Shown here: piece by piece, positions 1 through 10,396 of the stretch | Layout: each line of letters starts with the position of its first letter | How positions within the stretch are numbered: position 1 is the first letter of the stretch | Made by a program: the position numbers and the translations under genes | Source of the DNA: Bacillus sp. CGMCC 1.16541 | GTDB taxonomy: Bacteria; Bacillota; Bacilli; Bacillales; Bacillaceae_H | DNA: 64,000 nt | NCBI RefSeq assembly: GCF_003184905.1 | Contig: NZ_QFRU01000005.1 | Span: forward strand, 228,684 to 292,683 | Reading direction: 5' to 3' | The notes under the pieces: model-generated | Told to the model about the DNA's origin: nothing | The model's database searches: none | What the model saw: the letters and a program-made list of their open reading frames with translations, nothing else

Positions 1-263
1 TGTCCAAACGCAACTTCATTTTGCAAGTAGTATACAGACTCCCATGCATTTTTAATATCTGGTACGTAATACATTGTTAAGAACATCCCAGATAAAATTT
101 GAATCACAGTAACAAAAAATGTTAATCCACCAAAACAATAAACAAATGCTGAAAAGTGATGAGCCGGATTGACATGTTCAGGCACTTCGTGATCAGCAAT
201 ATCGCGCCACAAAGGCGTAATATCTAGACGTTCATCAACCCAGTCGTAGATTTTATTTAACAT
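1..263 (-). CDS. qcrB: Menaquinol-cytochrome c reductase cytochrome b subunit (N-terminal part)
   Basis: Partial gene running off the left edge; about 87 N-terminal codons are present. The start MLNKIYDWVDERLDITP followed by WRDIADHEVPEHVNPAHHF and the first membrane segment (AFVYCFGGLTFFVTVIQILSG) is the conserved start of Bacillus QcrB, the cytochrome b6-like subunit of the bc-type menaquinol:cytochrome c oxidoreductase in the cytoplasmic membrane. It begins 3 bases after the qcrA stop, as expected for a translationally coupled qcrABC operon; qcrC should lie outside the window. Confidence 0.95.
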   Translation of the reverse strand, partial: MLNKIYDWVDERLDITPLWRDIADHEVPEHVNPAHHFSAFVYCFGGLTFFVTVIQILSGMFLTMYYVPDIKNAWESVYYLQNEVAFG

Positions 264-266
264 TTA

Positions 267-776
267 TTACGCCCCTCCTCGTGGTTTTGCTTTTCCTAAA
301 TACAAAGTACCATCTTTGATTTCTTGAACATACCCATCTAACGGTGCCATTGGTGGTGTACCAGGTACGTTTGTTCCATCTTTCTCGTACAGACCATCAT
401 GGCAAGGACAGAAAAATCTAGTTGGATGATTTTTATCACCCGCCCAGTTTACAGTACAGCCTAAATGCTTACAAACTGGCGATAGAGCAACAATGTCACC
501 CTTTTCATTTTTGTATACCCATGCTGTCTTTGGTTCTTCTGATTCATACCATGCATCTACCTGTTGAATCTTAAAGTTAACACGCGTTGGCTCTTCAGTG
601 ATTTCATCAACTTGCGCAACCGCTACCAATTCTTGATCTGTGCCTTTGCGTAATACTGGATCAACTGCAAAGCGCACCATCGGCATTAACATACCAGCTG
701 CCATGAATCCACCGACACCTGTTAGGGTATAATTCAAAAATTGTCTTCTTGATACCCGATGTTTTTTCTCGCTCAT
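267..776 (-). CDS. qcrA: Menaquinol-cytochrome c reductase Rieske iron-sulfur subunit
   Basis: 169 residues. The Rieske 2Fe-2S ligands are both visible: CKHLGC at residues 102-107 and CPCHDG at 123-128. The N-terminus has a twin-arginine-like stretch (RRQF near residues 10-13) followed by a hydrophobic segment (about 19-33), which in this family serves as membrane anchor and export signal. The protein takes electrons from menaquinol and passes them to the c-type haem of QcrC. First gene of the qcrABC operon, followed immediately by qcrB. About 270 bases without a gene lie upstream; no promoter was assigned there. Confidence 0.96.
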   Translation of the reverse strand: MSEKKHRVSRRQFLNYTLTGVGGFMAAGMLMPMVRFAVDPVLRKGTDQELVAVAQVDEITEEPTRVNFKIQQVDAWYESEEPKTAWVYKNEKGDIVALSPVCKHLGCTVNWAGDKNHPTRFFCPCHDGLYEKDGTNVPGTPPMAPLDGYVQEIKDGTLYLGKAKPRGGA

Positions 777-1048
777 GTTTTTCCCCCCTCTATCAAAAGT
801 TCAGTCCATCGGACAGTATATGAACAAATATATAAAACTAGGACATACTCATGATATATCAATATTTATCCAAGGTCAATATGAGGATAGCCTCTAAACG
901 TGGCAATCATGTGTCAATTTCTATTTTTTTCTTATTTTCTCTATCTACTGTTATTACAATATTGGTTGCGCTTACAAATAAGAAAAAAAGAGTAAAAATC
1001 TATTTTTATCGACTTTCACCCTCTTACAAAATATTCTATTTCGAAAAG

Positions 1049-1513
1049 TTATTTCTCTTTTTTCCATTGTTCTAAAAACAGATTCATCATCTGTTGCACT
1101 TGATCTTGAATGACTTTCACTTTATATTGATCATCTAAATTTTCTAATGGCAAAGAAGGTAACCAAAGAAAGCTTTCCCCTAATTCATTTTCGTACTGCT
1201 TCCATGCACTATCACTCGTCATAATAAATACATGTTTAAACCTATTTTCTTCCATATTATTTTTCCACAATAACAAACGATTCTTTTGAAGTTCAAGATC
1301 TTCTTCTTTCAAGTATGTAAAAGAAGGACTTAAAAATAAGCGCCCTTTAAATTGTCGCTCTATTTCTGACGTCAACAATGTCATATATTCTCCCATAGAT
1401 GCATTCGTTTTAATTGAACTACCAAAGTCTAATGGGATAACAGGTAGTAATATCGAATCAACATAGTCTTTTGCTTGTAAATACATATCTACATCTTTTG
1501 TGAACCACTTCAT
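1049..1513 (-). CDS. ypiF: YpiF family protein (DUF2487)
   Basis: A longer frame opens at 1528, but the ATG at 1513 (MKWFTKDVDMYLQ) is preceded by GAGGT at about 8 bases and matches the usual family start, giving 154 residues. The protein is soluble with no signal peptide. The match to Bacillus YpiF rests on the N-terminus (MKW, DVDMYLQAKDYVDSILLPVIPLDFG) and on its position next to qcrA and ypiB. No biochemical function is established for the family; co-location with the qcr operon is conserved in Bacillus. Confidence 0.85.
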   Translation of the reverse strand: MKWFTKDVDMYLQAKDYVDSILLPVIPLDFGSSIKTNASMGEYMTLLTSEIERQFKGRLFLSPSFTYLKEEDLELQKNRLLLWKNNMEENRFKHVFIMTSDSAWKQYENELGESFLWLPSLPLENLDDQYKVKVIQDQVQQMMNLFLEQWKKEK

Positions 1514-1655
1514 CGTTTCATACCTCATCTCGTTTATACTAGCACTTTTTAAACATATTATTTTCTTTCTATTTTATTATACAAAAAATCACAGAAGATT
1601 TACATTAGACAACCTTTATAAAAAGATAACGCGTGTACTTCGCGATAAAAAACAA

Positions 1656-1718
1656 AGTGCCAAGTTTACGTTTGCGGAATACTTAAAGCGAAGTATCCCC
1701 CAAAATAAACTTGGCACT
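1656..1718 (-). terminator. Intrinsic terminator of ypiB
   Basis: Perfect 13-bp inverted repeat (1656-1668 AGTGCCAAGTTTA with 1706-1718) enclosing a second small stem (1679-1684 with 1691-1696). In the minus direction the stem runs into a T-rich tract (TTTGTTTTTTATC). It lies downstream of ypiB and upstream of ypiF, so it would separate the two. Confidence 0.7.
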
Positions 1719-1795
1719 CACGTTGAACGTGACGAGAATTTTTCAGGCCGTAATCCTCGACATGAACATACTATCTGATTGATTCATAAACTGAC

Positions 1796-2335
1796 TCATG
1801 TCAAATTATTCAAATAATCTGTTAGTCTTTTAAATTCTTCTTTATTATGATTATCTAATGCTTCATCAATCAACTTTAGTAGTTTGGAGCGCTGAAAAGA
1901 TTGCACAGATTCTTCTAAAACTCGTTCTGCTATCAATTTGTCTTTTTCATTCGCATGCATGTTTTTAGGCATATGTGGATTGTCTTCTAACACTACAACG
2001 TATTGAGGCGATGAATATGACGATCGAAAATTCAACTGAATATAAATATCTTCATCTCGGTTTAAGCGAATATCATGAAATGATTTTTCTGCATCAGTTG
2101 TCATAATGTTTTCTTTGTAAAAGCGAAACGGTGGTTCCTCCACGCAGTGAGTGGACATGACCATGCCTCTTGGACAAAACTGAGCTTGCTCAACAAAATG
2201 TACTTTCTTCATTAATTGATCATGACTCATTAAATAATTTAAAATCCACACACATTCACGTCTTTTTAATTGATAATTCGTTAAAAACCAACGGACAAAC
2301 TCTTTCTTCTCGTTGACAGAAACAGGGGTCGCCAT
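1796..2335 (-). CDS. ypiB: YpiB family protein (UPF0302, IDEAL domain)
   Basis: 179 residues with a clear Shine-Dalgarno sequence (GAGGAGGGAAG) upstream. The N-terminal part (residues about 5-75, with [24 protein letters not shown]) is the UPF0302 domain. The C-terminus (about 150-178, [20 protein letters not shown]) is an IDEAL-type helix pair found in several small Bacillus regulators. Function is not known. It sits between ypiA and ypiF as in B. subtilis, about 100 bases from ypiA. Confidence 0.88.
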   Translation of the reverse strand: MATPVSVNEKKEFVRWFLTNYQLKRRECVWILNYLMSHDQLMKKVHFVEQAQFCPRGMVMSTHCVEEPPFRFYKENIMTTDAEKSFHDIRLNRDEDIYIQLNFRSSYSSPQYVVVLEDNPHMPKNMHANEKDKLIAERVLEESVQSFQRSKLLKLIDEALDNHNKEEFKRLTDYLNNLT

Positions 2336-2431
2336 ACTCTCACTTCCCTCCTCTGTAATTAAAATCTTTTAAAAGCACCCTTTTGACATACATATTCAAC
2401 ATTTATATTCGAAAGTCCTTTGAACTATTGT

Positions 2432-3688
2432 TTATTCTTCTAATTGAAATAATATGTCTTGTATCTCAATTGAAGTTGGATCCAAACTTAATAACTTCGT
2501 GAAAATTTCCTTGGCTTTTTGTCGCTCTCCCTCCTCTAATAAGAAATATCCGTACTCCTCTAAAAATGCGTATTCTTCTTTAAAAACAGTATATGCTGTC
2601 TCATAGTGATTTAATGCCTCTTTATACTGTTCTGTTTCTTGATAAGCTCTTGCTAAATCCCATTCAAAGTGAGGATCATATTCGTTATATTCAGTGGCTA
2701 ATTTAATATTCTCAATAACATCTTCATAACGCTCTTGACTCATATATAACTTTGAAAGTGTTAAGATTGCTTCGACATACCCAGGATCTAATGCAATCGC
2801 TTCTTTAAAGCCAGCCTCCGCTTCTTCTTCATTTCCTTGTTTAAGTGCTAGCTTTCCTTTATAGAAGTACAGTTCTTTTTGGAATTCATCTTGAGAAATC
2901 CCTTCCTGTACTACTTGTGATGCTTCAGCAAGCATTTCTTCATGCTCATATGCTTTAGCTAAATATAAATAAAGAGAATGATACTGAGGATCAAGCTCTT
3001 TTAATTGGTTTAATGTTTCAATTGCTGTTTGGTAATGACTAGCCTGGTAAGCAGCTATTCCATACTCAAATAATGTATTAATTTCTAGTTTCTCTTTTAA
3101 TGATTCATCGAAATAAGGCAATGCTTCTTCAAATTTTCCAACTCCACTTAAACATTCAGCAAGTCGCTGCCTTACATCAATACCATTTATCTCTTTTTCT
3201 TCTTGTAACAATGATTGATAGTAAGGAATCGCTTTATGAAATTCACCTTGACTATTGTAGAATTCTGCTAAGCCGAAATCGATAATTAATTCACTTGGTA
3301 ATAATTTTTTTGCTTCTAAAAGCTTTGTCTCACTTACTTCGCTTAAACCTTGCATTTGGTATAAATCTGCTGTGAGTAGCAATGACTGTACATAAATTGG
3401 ATCATCTTTACTCACTTCATCTAACATTTCAATTGCCTCTTCTTCTTTTTCAAGGTCAATTAGAATTTCAGCTTTTAACATATAAAGTTGTCCTTCATCC
3501 GGATACAGAAACAATAACTCGTCAATAATTTTAATCGCATCTTCTAATAGTCCCCATGTATAGAGTTGTTCTGCAATTAAAAATTTCTCATTATCATTTG
3601 CTTTTTCGTGAGCTTGTTTTAAAAGGTTAAGTCCCTTTTCTACTTCGTCACTTTCAACATAGCGTATCGCTTGTTCTAATTCTTTCAT
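2432..3688 (-). CDS. ypiA: Tetratricopeptide repeat protein YpiA
   Basis: The open frame extends to 3802, but the ATG at 3688 (MKELEQAIRYVESDEV) has AAGGAGA upstream and begins the TPR fold, giving 418 residues. The protein is a nearly continuous run of TPR units of about 34 residues (for example AEFYNSQGEFHKAIPYYQSLL and GKLALKQGNEEEAEAGFKEAIALDPGY), so it is a predicted soluble scaffold for protein interactions. It matches YpiA by position between aroA and ypiB. No catalytic motif is present; the partner is unknown. Confidence 0.87.
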   Translation of the reverse strand: MKELEQAIRYVESDEVEKGLNLLKQAHEKANDNEKFLIAEQLYTWGLLEDAIKIIDELLFLYPDEGQLYMLKAEILIDLEKEEEAIEMLDEVSKDDPIYVQSLLLTADLYQMQGLSEVSETKLLEAKKLLPSELIIDFGLAEFYNSQGEFHKAIPYYQSLLQEEKEINGIDVRQRLAECLSGVGKFEEALPYFDESLKEKLEINTLFEYGIAAYQASHYQTAIETLNQLKELDPQYHSLYLYLAKAYEHEEMLAEASQVVQEGISQDEFQKELYFYKGKLALKQGNEEEAEAGFKEAIALDPGYVEAILTLSKLYMSQERYEDVIENIKLATEYNEYDPHFEWDLARAYQETEQYKEALNHYETAYTVFKEEYAFLEEYGYFLLEEGERQKAKEIFTKLLSLDPTSIEIQDILFQLEE

Positions 3689-3826
3689 TTTTGCATGTTC
3701 TCCTTTATATCTATTCAAATCTATTTTATTTTTCATTTCAGTGTGAATTGTTTTAAGGTAAGATACACCTATCATAAAGGAGATTAATGTGGAGTTCAAC
3801 AAAACGGTCTACACTTTGAATAAACA

Positions 3827-3872
3827 AACCCGCCATACATTCGTTTATATACGAATATAATAATGGCGGGTT
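3827..3872 (-). terminator. Terminator downstream of the aro/trp operon (aroA)
   Basis: Inverted repeat AACCCGCCAT (3827-3836) with ATGGCGGGTT (3863-3872) and an inner ATTCGT/ACGAAT stem. In the minus direction it ends in a moderate T tract (GGGTTTGTTTATTC). It lies about 150 bases after the aroA stop and before ypiA. Confidence 0.7.
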
Positions 3873-4022
3873 ACTTTCATTTACGTTATTTCCACAAATA
3901 TTGTTGTTCGCTACTAAATAGTGATTTGCGGCTGATTTCCGTTAATAATTACGCATCTGGCGCTTCAACCCGCACCTACCAAAACGGCGTCTTCTAAAGA
4001 TAAAAATCGAAACAACAGTCAA

Positions 4023-5324
4023 TTAAAGAGAGCTTTCATTTAATAAATACTCTAAATCCGTAAAAAAGTTAGGGTACGATACATGAATGGCTTCTGCTCG
4101 CTCAAGGAATGTATCTCCATTTGTAATACATGAAGCAATTGCTAGCATCATCCCAATGCGATGGTCTCCATGACTATCAACAGTACCTCCACTCAGTTGT
4201 ACCCTTCCCTCAATGATCATCCCATCATTTGTTGTGACAATGTTGGCTCCTAACTTCTTTAATTCTGATACTACAGTATCGATACGATTTGTTTCTTTAA
4301 CTTTTAACTCTTCAGCATCTTTAATAACGGTCTTTCCGCTTGCTTGTGTAGCAAGTAATGCGATAATCGGAATTTCATCAATTAATCGCGGAATTATATC
4401 TCCACCAATTTCGATACCGTGCAAATCTGATGTTTCAATAACGAGATCGCCAACAGGTTCACCATTAACAATTCGTTCATCTTTAACCTCAATTGAAGCG
4501 CCCATTTGCTGAAGCACATCAATGATTCCAGTGCGGGTAGGATTAAGTCCAACGTTACGTAAAGTAATATGACTGTTTGAAACAATTGCACCTGCCACTA
4601 AAAAAAATGCAGCAGACGAAATATCACCCGGTACATGAATGTCTGTTCCTTTTAACGTTTGACCACCTTCTATAGAAATAGTTGTTCCTTTCACATCAAC
4701 ATCCACACCAAACGCTGTTAACATGCGCTCTGTATGATCTCTTGACTTATGAGGCTCTGTTACAACTGTTGTACCTTTCGCATGTAACCCCGCTAGTAAA
4801 ATAGACGACTTAACCTGAGCGCTAGCCACAGGAGACTCATAGCGAATTGGACGCAAAGTTCCTCCTCTTGTGGATAATGGCGTAAACTGCCCAAGCTCTC
4901 TACCATCGATCTTTGCACCCATTGAACGAAGTGGAACCGTCACTCGTCCCATTGGCCTTTTTGCAATAGATTCATCCCCAATTAAAGTTGTGTGAAATGG
5001 AGCACCAGCTAAAATGCCTAGCATCAATCTTGTCGTTGTACCCGAATTCCCTACATCAAGTACTCCACTAGGCTCACTTAACCCATTTACTCCCTTTCCA
5101 TCTATTTCAACATAATCATGTTCACGCTTAATGGAAACACCCATTTGTTGAAAACAAGAAATTGTACTCAAACAATCCTCGCCAGGTAAGAAATGATAAA
5201 TCTTTGTTTTCCCCTCTGCAATTGCGCCGAACATGACAGCTCGGTGGGAGATTGATTTATCACCTGGTACGCGTAGTTCACCATTTAAGTTTCCACCATT
5301 TTTGTATAACTGCTTTTGACTCAT
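4023..5324 (-). CDS. aroA: 3-phosphoshikimate 1-carboxyvinyltransferase (EPSP synthase)
   Basis: 433 residues. It joins phosphoenolpyruvate to shikimate 3-phosphate, the step before chorismate synthase. Family motifs are in place: GDKSISHR at 21-28 (phosphate-binding lysine), GNSGTTTR at 92-99 (PEP/glyphosate loop), and AKRPMGR near 121-127, followed by the two inverse-beta-prism domains. Last gene of the aro/trp supraoperon, 51 bases after tyrA. B. subtilis calls the same gene aroE. Confidence 0.97.
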   Translation of the reverse strand: MSQKQLYKNGGNLNGELRVPGDKSISHRAVMFGAIAEGKTKIYHFLPGEDCLSTISCFQQMGVSIKREHDYVEIDGKGVNGLSEPSGVLDVGNSGTTTRLMLGILAGAPFHTTLIGDESIAKRPMGRVTVPLRSMGAKIDGRELGQFTPLSTRGGTLRPIRYESPVASAQVKSSILLAGLHAKGTTVVTEPHKSRDHTERMLTAFGVDVDVKGTTISIEGGQTLKGTDIHVPGDISSAAFFLVAGAIVSNSHITLRNVGLNPTRTGIIDVLQQMGASIEVKDERIVNGEPVGDLVIETSDLHGIEIGGDIIPRLIDEIPIIALLATQASGKTVIKDAEELKVKETNRIDTVVSELKKLGANIVTTNDGMIIEGRVQLSGGTVDSHGDHRIGMMLAIASCITNGDTFLERAEAIHVSYPNFFTDLEYLLNESSL

Positions 5325-5375
5325 ATTCTATTCTCCTTTACCTTTTGATTCACCTTACTTTTGCAAAGATAGAAG

Positions 5376-6479
5376 TTAATCAGCAATAAATGTGGCATAG
5401 GATTGCTTTTCTAAACAAACTCTTGCTTGTTTCCGATCGTCGTCTGTTTGAAAACTCAAGCGTAAAACCCCATAAATATCTTCTCGAGTCTCTAAAATAC
5501 GTATATTTGTAATACTAATCTCTTCTTCTGCTAAATAGCCCGTTACCTCCGATATAATACCAGGGTAGTCGGGAACATCTACATACAAATCATAAAAAGA
5601 AGGGATAGCCCCTTTTGTTCTGGTCGGTAGTTGATCACGGAATTGCTTTGCTTTTACGAAGTAATCATAAATTTTGCTCGCATCTTTTTGTTTAATAATC
5701 TCTCGAACATGCCCCATCTCTTCTAGCCAGTGGTCAAACATATGTAGTAAAGAATCATGATTATGCAGCAAAATATCTCGCCACATCGCTGGACTGCTTG
5801 ATGCGATACGAGTAATATCTCGAAACCCTCCTGCTGCTAGTTGTTTTACTAATTCATTTTCTTCTTGGTAATGCTCTGCTTGATGAACAAGACTCGCTGC
5901 AATAATATGTGGAAAATGACTAATAACACCTACTAATTTATCATGCTCTTTTGGAGATAATACAACCATATTCGCTTTTGTACCTTCTAATAAGGCTTTT
6001 AACTCATTTAACGCTTGTTCTGTTATCTTTTCTGTAGGCGTTAATACGTACATCGCATTTTCAAATAAATGCCCTCTTGCTGCTGTTACACCACTTTTAT
6101 GAGAGCCTGCCATTGGGTGACCCCCAATAAACTGCCATCCTTTTTCTGTTAAGAGCTCTGCTTTTTTAACAATTTGCTCCTTCGTGCTACCTACATCAGT
6201 AATGATAACATCTGACTTTAATGAAAATGTTGCTAGCTCCTCAATGATTTGTTCTGCTTGCGCAACAGGAACTGCAATAAAAATAACGTCTGCTTGTTCA
6301 GCTCCTACTTGTAGGGAAAGAGCAATCTCATCCACAACGGTTAGTGTATGAGCCAATTGAAGCTGCTCGTTATGAATATCATAACCAACGATTGTTGCCT
6401 CTGCGTATGTATTTTTAATGTTTAAAGCTAGTGATCCACCAATTAACCCAAGGCCAATAATTAAGACTCGTTTCTCCAT
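5376..6479 (-). CDS. tyrA: Prephenate dehydrogenase with C-terminal ACT domain
   Basis: The frame starts with GTG at 6488, but the ATG at 6479 (MEKRVLIIGLGLIGGSLA) has AGAGGTGG at the right distance and is preferred, giving 367 residues. The NAD-binding GxGxxG motif is at 9-14. The catalytic domain follows (GGHPMAGSHKSG, VISHFPHIIA), and the C-terminus from about 295 (DVPDYPGIISEVTGYLAEEEISI) is an ACT domain, typically used for tyrosine feedback. It oxidises prephenate to 4-hydroxyphenylpyruvate, which HisC can transaminate. It is separated from hisC by an unusually long 167-base spacer with a large palindrome. Confidence 0.96.
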   Translation of the reverse strand: MEKRVLIIGLGLIGGSLALNIKNTYAEATIVGYDIHNEQLQLAHTLTVVDEIALSLQVGAEQADVIFIAVPVAQAEQIIEELATFSLKSDVIITDVGSTKEQIVKKAELLTEKGWQFIGGHPMAGSHKSGVTAARGHLFENAMYVLTPTEKITEQALNELKALLEGTKANMVVLSPKEHDKLVGVISHFPHIIAASLVHQAEHYQEENELVKQLAAGGFRDITRIASSSPAMWRDILLHNHDSLLHMFDHWLEEMGHVREIIKQKDASKIYDYFVKAKQFRDQLPTRTKGAIPSFYDLYVDVPDYPGIISEVTGYLAEEEISITNIRILETREDIYGVLRLSFQTDDDRKQARVCLEKQSYATFIAD

Positions 6480-6544
6480 GCTATCCACCTCTATTTTCTA
6501 TCTAAATAACGTTTCATTTTATTTTAAGTCCCTTTCTATACAGG

Positions 6545-6633
6545 AAGAGGTTGTCCATCTAAGAGCGGTTAGACCATCTGAATAAATTAGTATTCATTCG
6601 ATGTACCCACTCTTTTTACTGGAGCAACCTCTT
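6545..6633. repeat. Long multi-segment palindrome in the hisC-tyrA spacer
   Basis: Outer arms AAGAGGTTG (6545-6553) and CAACCTCTT (6625-6633) are followed inward by TCCA/TGGA with one bulged base, then by CCGCTCTT/AAGAGTGG-type, CATC/GATG and TGAATA/TATTCA pairs. Almost the whole 89 bases can fold into one long hairpin on either strand. There is no strong T tract on the minus-strand side (CTCTTCCTGTATAG), so it is not a standard terminator. It could be a decayed insertion sequence of the MITE type or an RNA processing or stability element. Confidence 0.7.
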
Positions 6634-6646
6634 TTCAATTACCTCA

Positions 6647-7750
6647 TTATAGTGATTTTGCTTTTAAATCACTTACATATTGCTGAAGGTGCTGAATAAT
6701 TTGCTCGTTTTGCTCTTTAGATCCCACCGTGATACGTACAGAAGTTGGAAATCCTAAAGCATTCCCTGAACGAACAATAATTCCTCTTTCTAATAAATAC
6801 TGAAATACTTCGTCTCCTTGACGTTTAAAATCAATAAGGACAAAGTTTGCTTCAGATGGATAGCAATGTAAATCATTTTCTTTACAAAATGCATAGTATT
6901 GTTTTAATCCGTCTTGATTTTGTTTTTTACATTCTTCAATAAAATTAGTGTCTTGTAGAGAAGCTAATGCTGCAACTTGTGCTAATCGACTCGTATTAAA
7001 TGGTTCACGAGCGGGTTCAATTTGTTGCAGTAGCGTTTCTGATGCAATACCGTAACCGATGCGTAATGCAGCAAGTCCGTATGCTTTTGAAAATGTTCGT
7101 AAAATAATTAAATTCTCAAATTCTTTTAACAGCGGTACTGTTTCTGGAAAGTCAGTTGCTGTTACATACTCATAATAGGCTTCATCTAATACAATGAGTA
7201 CATGCTTTGGTACATTGCGTAAGAAAGTGAGAAGTTCTTCTTTCTCGACGTATGTTCCTGTTGGATTGTTAGGGCTACAAACCCACACAACCGTTGTTTT
7301 ATCATCAATTGCATTTACCATGCCTGTTAAATCATGATTTCCATCTACAAGTGGCACCTCACGAATTTCAGCACCCTCGATTACTGCATTATGGCGATAT
7401 TGCGGGAATGTTGGTGTAGCCATCACTGTGTTGGTATCAGGAGATAACAACGCTCGACAAATGATTTGAACAACCTCATCCGACCCGTTTCCAAAAATCA
7501 GCTGTTCTTTTTCTACACCAACATGCTTTGCTAATTCTTCACGCAATTGAGCTGAATAACCATCTGGGTATAGAGCAAGATTATCTAATTCCGATGTAAT
7601 TGCCTCTTTCGCGAGGGGAGAACAACCATATGGATTCTCATTAGATGCTAATTTAATAACAGACTTTAGATTATATTCACGCTTTACTTCTTCAATTGGC
7701 TTTCCAGGTTTGTATGGATTCAACTTTAACAGCTGTTTCTTGACTTTCAT
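6647..7750 (-). CDS. hisC: Histidinol-phosphate / aromatic aminotransferase
   Basis: The open frame reaches 7798 inside trpA, but the ATG at 7750 ([18 protein letters not shown]) has GTGAGGTG upstream, giving 367 residues. It is a class I/II PLP aminotransferase: SNENPYG near the N-terminus, [15 protein letters not shown], and the PLP lysine in [16 protein letters not shown] (K222 from this start). In Bacillus this enzyme serves both histidine synthesis and tyrosine/phenylalanine synthesis, which explains its place between trpA and tyrA. It starts 4 bases after trpA. Confidence 0.95.
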   Translation of the reverse strand: MKVKKQLLKLNPYKPGKPIEEVKREYNLKSVIKLASNENPYGCSPLAKEAITSELDNLALYPDGYSAQLREELAKHVGVEKEQLIFGNGSDEVVQIICRALLSPDTNTVMATPTFPQYRHNAVIEGAEIREVPLVDGNHDLTGMVNAIDDKTTVVWVCSPNNPTGTYVEKEELLTFLRNVPKHVLIVLDEAYYEYVTATDFPETVPLLKEFENLIILRTFSKAYGLAALRIGYGIASETLLQQIEPAREPFNTSRLAQVAALASLQDTNFIEECKKQNQDGLKQYYAFCKENDLHCYPSEANFVLIDFKRQGDEVFQYLLERGIIVRSGNALGFPTSVRITVGSKEQNEQIIQHLQQYVSDLKAKSL

Positions 7751-7754
7751 GTTG

Positions 7755-8573
7755 CTACACCTCACATTTTTGTATCGGTAAAACGATGGATGTAACATAT
7801 TCCTCGAAGTCTCTTACTGCTTGCTCTCTCGTTTGCTCATTGAGTAACAAGTTTTGTAGTGATCCTATCTTATGAACAATCGCACTCCCAATGACAATCC
7901 CATCACTATAGTCTTTCAACAGTTCCACTTGCTCTTTCGTTGAAATCCCAAATCCAACCGCTACAGGAATATCGGTGTGTGCTTTAACTTCCTCTAAAAA
8001 TTCGTTAATATCGGTTGGTAACGTTGTTCGAACACCCGTCACACCTAACGACGAAACACAATAGAGAAACCCTGTTGCACCTTTCGCAATTTTGCGAATA
8101 CGCGCTTTAGAAGTAGGGGCAACCATAGAAATATAAGATACTCCATGTTCCGCTGCTAAACCACGAATTTGTTCGCTTTCTTCATAAGGTAAATCAGGAA
8201 TAAGTACGCCATCTAACTCATTTTCACTCACTAAAGCGAAAAAGGATTCTAATCCTAATTGTAACACAGGATTAAAATAGGTAAAGAGAATAACAGGAAT
8301 TTTTAAACCTTTTTTTCTCATTTCCGGTACAAGACTAATCGCTTTACGAATCGACATCCCGCCTTCTAAAGCGCGCTTTGATGCTTCTTGAATGATGGGA
8401 CCATCTGCAAGAGGGTCTGAATATGGCACGCCTAACTCTAGGACGGAAGCTCCTGCTCTTTGCAATGATAATGCAAGTTCAATTGTTGCATCTGCAGATG
8501 GATCTCCAACTGTAATAAATGGAATAAATAACTTATCGTGTTGCGGTAAGCGGTTCTGAAACGTGTTGTTCAT
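7755..8573 (-). CDS. trpA: Tryptophan synthase alpha chain
   Basis: 272 residues; a TIM-barrel that cleaves indole-3-glycerol phosphate to indole. The catalytic acids are E47 ([10 protein letters not shown]) and D58 (LADGP), and the phosphate-binding region VAVGFGIS and GIVIGSAIV are present. The start ATG has GAGGGGGAGAAA upstream and lies within the last 41 bases of trpB, which suggests translational coupling so that alpha and beta chains are made in equal amounts. Confidence 0.98.
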   Translation of the reverse strand: MNNTFQNRLPQHDKLFIPFITVGDPSADATIELALSLQRAGASVLELGVPYSDPLADGPIIQEASKRALEGGMSIRKAISLVPEMRKKGLKIPVILFTYFNPVLQLGLESFFALVSENELDGVLIPDLPYEESEQIRGLAAEHGVSYISMVAPTSKARIRKIAKGATGFLYCVSSLGVTGVRTTLPTDINEFLEEVKAHTDIPVAVGFGISTKEQVELLKDYSDGIVIGSAIVHKIGSLQNLLLNEQTREQAVRDFEEYVTSIVLPIQKCEV

Positions 8574-9771
8574 TGTCTTTCTCCCCCTCTAATAATGTAA
8601 TGAGTGACTGAACATCTTTATCTCCACGACCTGACAAACACACTAAAATTGTTTCGTCTTTTGTCATTTGAGCTGCTATCTTAAATGTTTCTGCTAATGC
8701 ATGAGCTGATTCAATCGCTGGGATAATCCCTTCTTCTTGAGCTAAAATTTGCAATGCTTCAATCGCTTCATCATCTGTTACACTTTTATAATTGACACGA
8801 CCAATCGTTGCTAAGTGTGAATGCTCAGGACCAATCCCTGGATAGTCAAGTCCAGCTGAAATGGAATACGGCTCCGTAATTTGTCCATTTTCATCTTGCA
8901 TTAAATACGTTAGTGTCCCATGGATGACACCTTTTGTCCCTTTCGCCATTTTGGCAGCGTGCAAATTCGTGTCTAAGCCTTTGCCCCCAGCCTCTACTCC
9001 AACAAGCTGAACACCGTCTTCTTTAATAAAGTCATAAAACATTCCGATCGCGTTGCTACCACCACCTACACATGCAACAACTGTAGTAGGAAGCGCACCT
9101 TCCGCTTTTAAAAATTGTTGTTTGGCTTCTTCACCGATAATTTTTTGAAAATCTCGAACCATCTTTGGGTAGGGATGAGGACCAATTGCCGATCCGATTA
9201 AATAAAAGTGATCTTCACAATGTTGAACCCAGTAACGAATGGCTTCGTTCGTTGCATCTTTTAATGTTTTTGTTCCAGAAGTTGCTGGAATTACTTCTGC
9301 TCCTAGTAATTTCATCCGAAAAACATTCAATGCTTGTCGCTCAATGTCTTCTTCACCCATGAATACTTTGCATTCCATTCCGAACTTAGCCGCAACTGTT
9401 GCTGTAGCTACTCCGTGTTGTCCGGCCCCTGTCTCAGCAATTAGTTTCGTTTTCCCCATCCGTTTAGCAAGGAGAGCTTGCCCAATTGCATTATTGATTT
9501 TATGAGCACCTGTATGATTTAAATCTTCACGCTTCAAGTAAATCTTTGCCCCTCCGATTCGATTCGTCACATTTTCTGCATACGTAAGAGCTGTTGGTCT
9601 CCCTGAATATTCTTTTAATAGTGTCATATATTCTTCTTGAAAAGCTGGGTCGTTCATTGCATCTGCTAATGCTTTTTCCACTTCTTCAAGTGGGTTCATT
9701 AATGTTTCTGGAACATATTTTCCGCCAAATTCTCCAAATCTACCAAACTGATCAGGCTTGTTGTATGTCAT
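8533..9771 (-). CDS. trpB: Tryptophan synthase beta chain
   Basis: The frame opens at a TTG at 9789, but the ATG at 9771 ([24 protein letters not shown]) has AAAGGAAGG upstream, giving 412 residues. It is a PLP enzyme that condenses indole with serine; the PLP lysine lies in [10 protein letters not shown] (K91), and the cofactor phosphate loop is GGGSNAIG. It overlaps trpF at its start (20 bases) and trpA at its end (41 bases). Confidence 0.98.
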   Translation of the reverse strand: MTYNKPDQFGRFGEFGGKYVPETLMNPLEEVEKALADAMNDPAFQEEYMTLLKEYSGRPTALTYAENVTNRIGGAKIYLKREDLNHTGAHKINNAIGQALLAKRMGKTKLIAETGAGQHGVATATVAAKFGMECKVFMGEEDIERQALNVFRMKLLGAEVIPATSGTKTLKDATNEAIRYWVQHCEDHFYLIGSAIGPHPYPKMVRDFQKIIGEEAKQQFLKAEGALPTTVVACVGGGSNAIGMFYDFIKEDGVQLVGVEAGGKGLDTNLHAAKMAKGTKGVIHGTLTYLMQDENGQITEPYSISAGLDYPGIGPEHSHLATIGRVNYKSVTDDEAIEALQILAQEEGIIPAIESAHALAETFKIAAQMTKDETILVCLSGRGDKDVQSLITLLEGEKDNEQHVSEPLTATR

Positions 9772-10396
9772 AAAAAACCTTCCTTTCAATGGCTGTTATT
9801 TTTTCGCAATCTTTAATTCCATCCGTTTCGATACCACTTGATAAATCAAGGCCAATAGGATTATACACGAGAAGTTCTTTTACATTTTCGCTTGTAATTC
9901 CTCCGGCAATAAAACACTTTTTTTCATTTAAAGCTGCTTGCTGCGTGTAAAGTGGAACATTCGTCCAATCAAATGTTACACCTGTTCCACCAAATTGATT
10001 TTTCACCTTACTATCAACCACGTACCCATCAACAACCTCTTGATACTTTCTCATATTGGCTAACGTATCGGTTTGATGAGGTAATGCCTTCCACACTTCA
10101 TACCCCAAATCCTTTAACGATTGAAGCTGTGCAACAGTTTCCTCACCATGACATTGAATGACGTCTAGTGACGCTGTTTTGGCCATTTGATGCATGACTT
10201 CAACCGATTCGTTTACAAATATACCGACTAATCGTTTATCGGTACCTGAATGATTTACTAACCAGTTCTTAATTAGCTGTGGTGACACATAACGCTTACT
10301 TTTTTCATAGAAGATAAATCCAATATAGTGAGCTTGACTTTTGAGCACCATCTCTAATTCTTTTCTATTTTTAATACCACAATACTTAACGAGCAT
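9752..10396 (-). CDS. trpF: Phosphoribosylanthranilate isomerase
   Basis: 214 residues. It converts N-(5-phosphoribosyl)anthranilate to the deoxyribulose phosphate. The N-terminal [15 protein letters not shown] holds the catalytic cysteine (KYCGI), the general acid aspartate lies in [14 protein letters not shown], and the phosphate loop is [11 protein letters not shown] with GLDLSSGIE. Its start overlaps the trpC end by 11 bases. Confidence 0.96.
   Translation of the reverse strand: MLVKYCGIKNRKELEMVLKSQAHYIGFIFYEKSKRYVSPQLIKNWLVNHSGTDKRLVGIFVNESVEVMHQMAKTASLDVIQCHGEETVAQLQSLKDLGYEVWKALPHQTDTLANMRKYQEVVDGYVVDSKVKNQFGGTGVTFDWTNVPLYTQQAALNEKKCFIAGGITSENVKELLVYNPIGLDLSSGIETDGIKDCEKITAIERKVFYDIQQA

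Noticed and set aside
851..1075. Plus-strand 74-residue frame after qcrA
   Set aside because: AT-rich, no Shine-Dalgarno sequence, no family resemblance, and it runs into the 3' end of ypiF.
1500..1778. Plus-strand 92-residue frame over the ypiF-ypiB spacer
   Set aside because: It reads through the ypiB terminator hairpin and has no ribosome site or recognisable product.
4213..4512. Antisense frame inside aroA
   Set aside because: Shadow of a strongly conserved gene; composition is what antisense of EPSP synthase would give.
6489..6646. T-box riboswitch in the hisC-tyrA spacer
   Set aside because: No T-box sequence (AGGGTGGNACCGCG) and no specifier-loop arrangement; the spacer is a simple palindrome.
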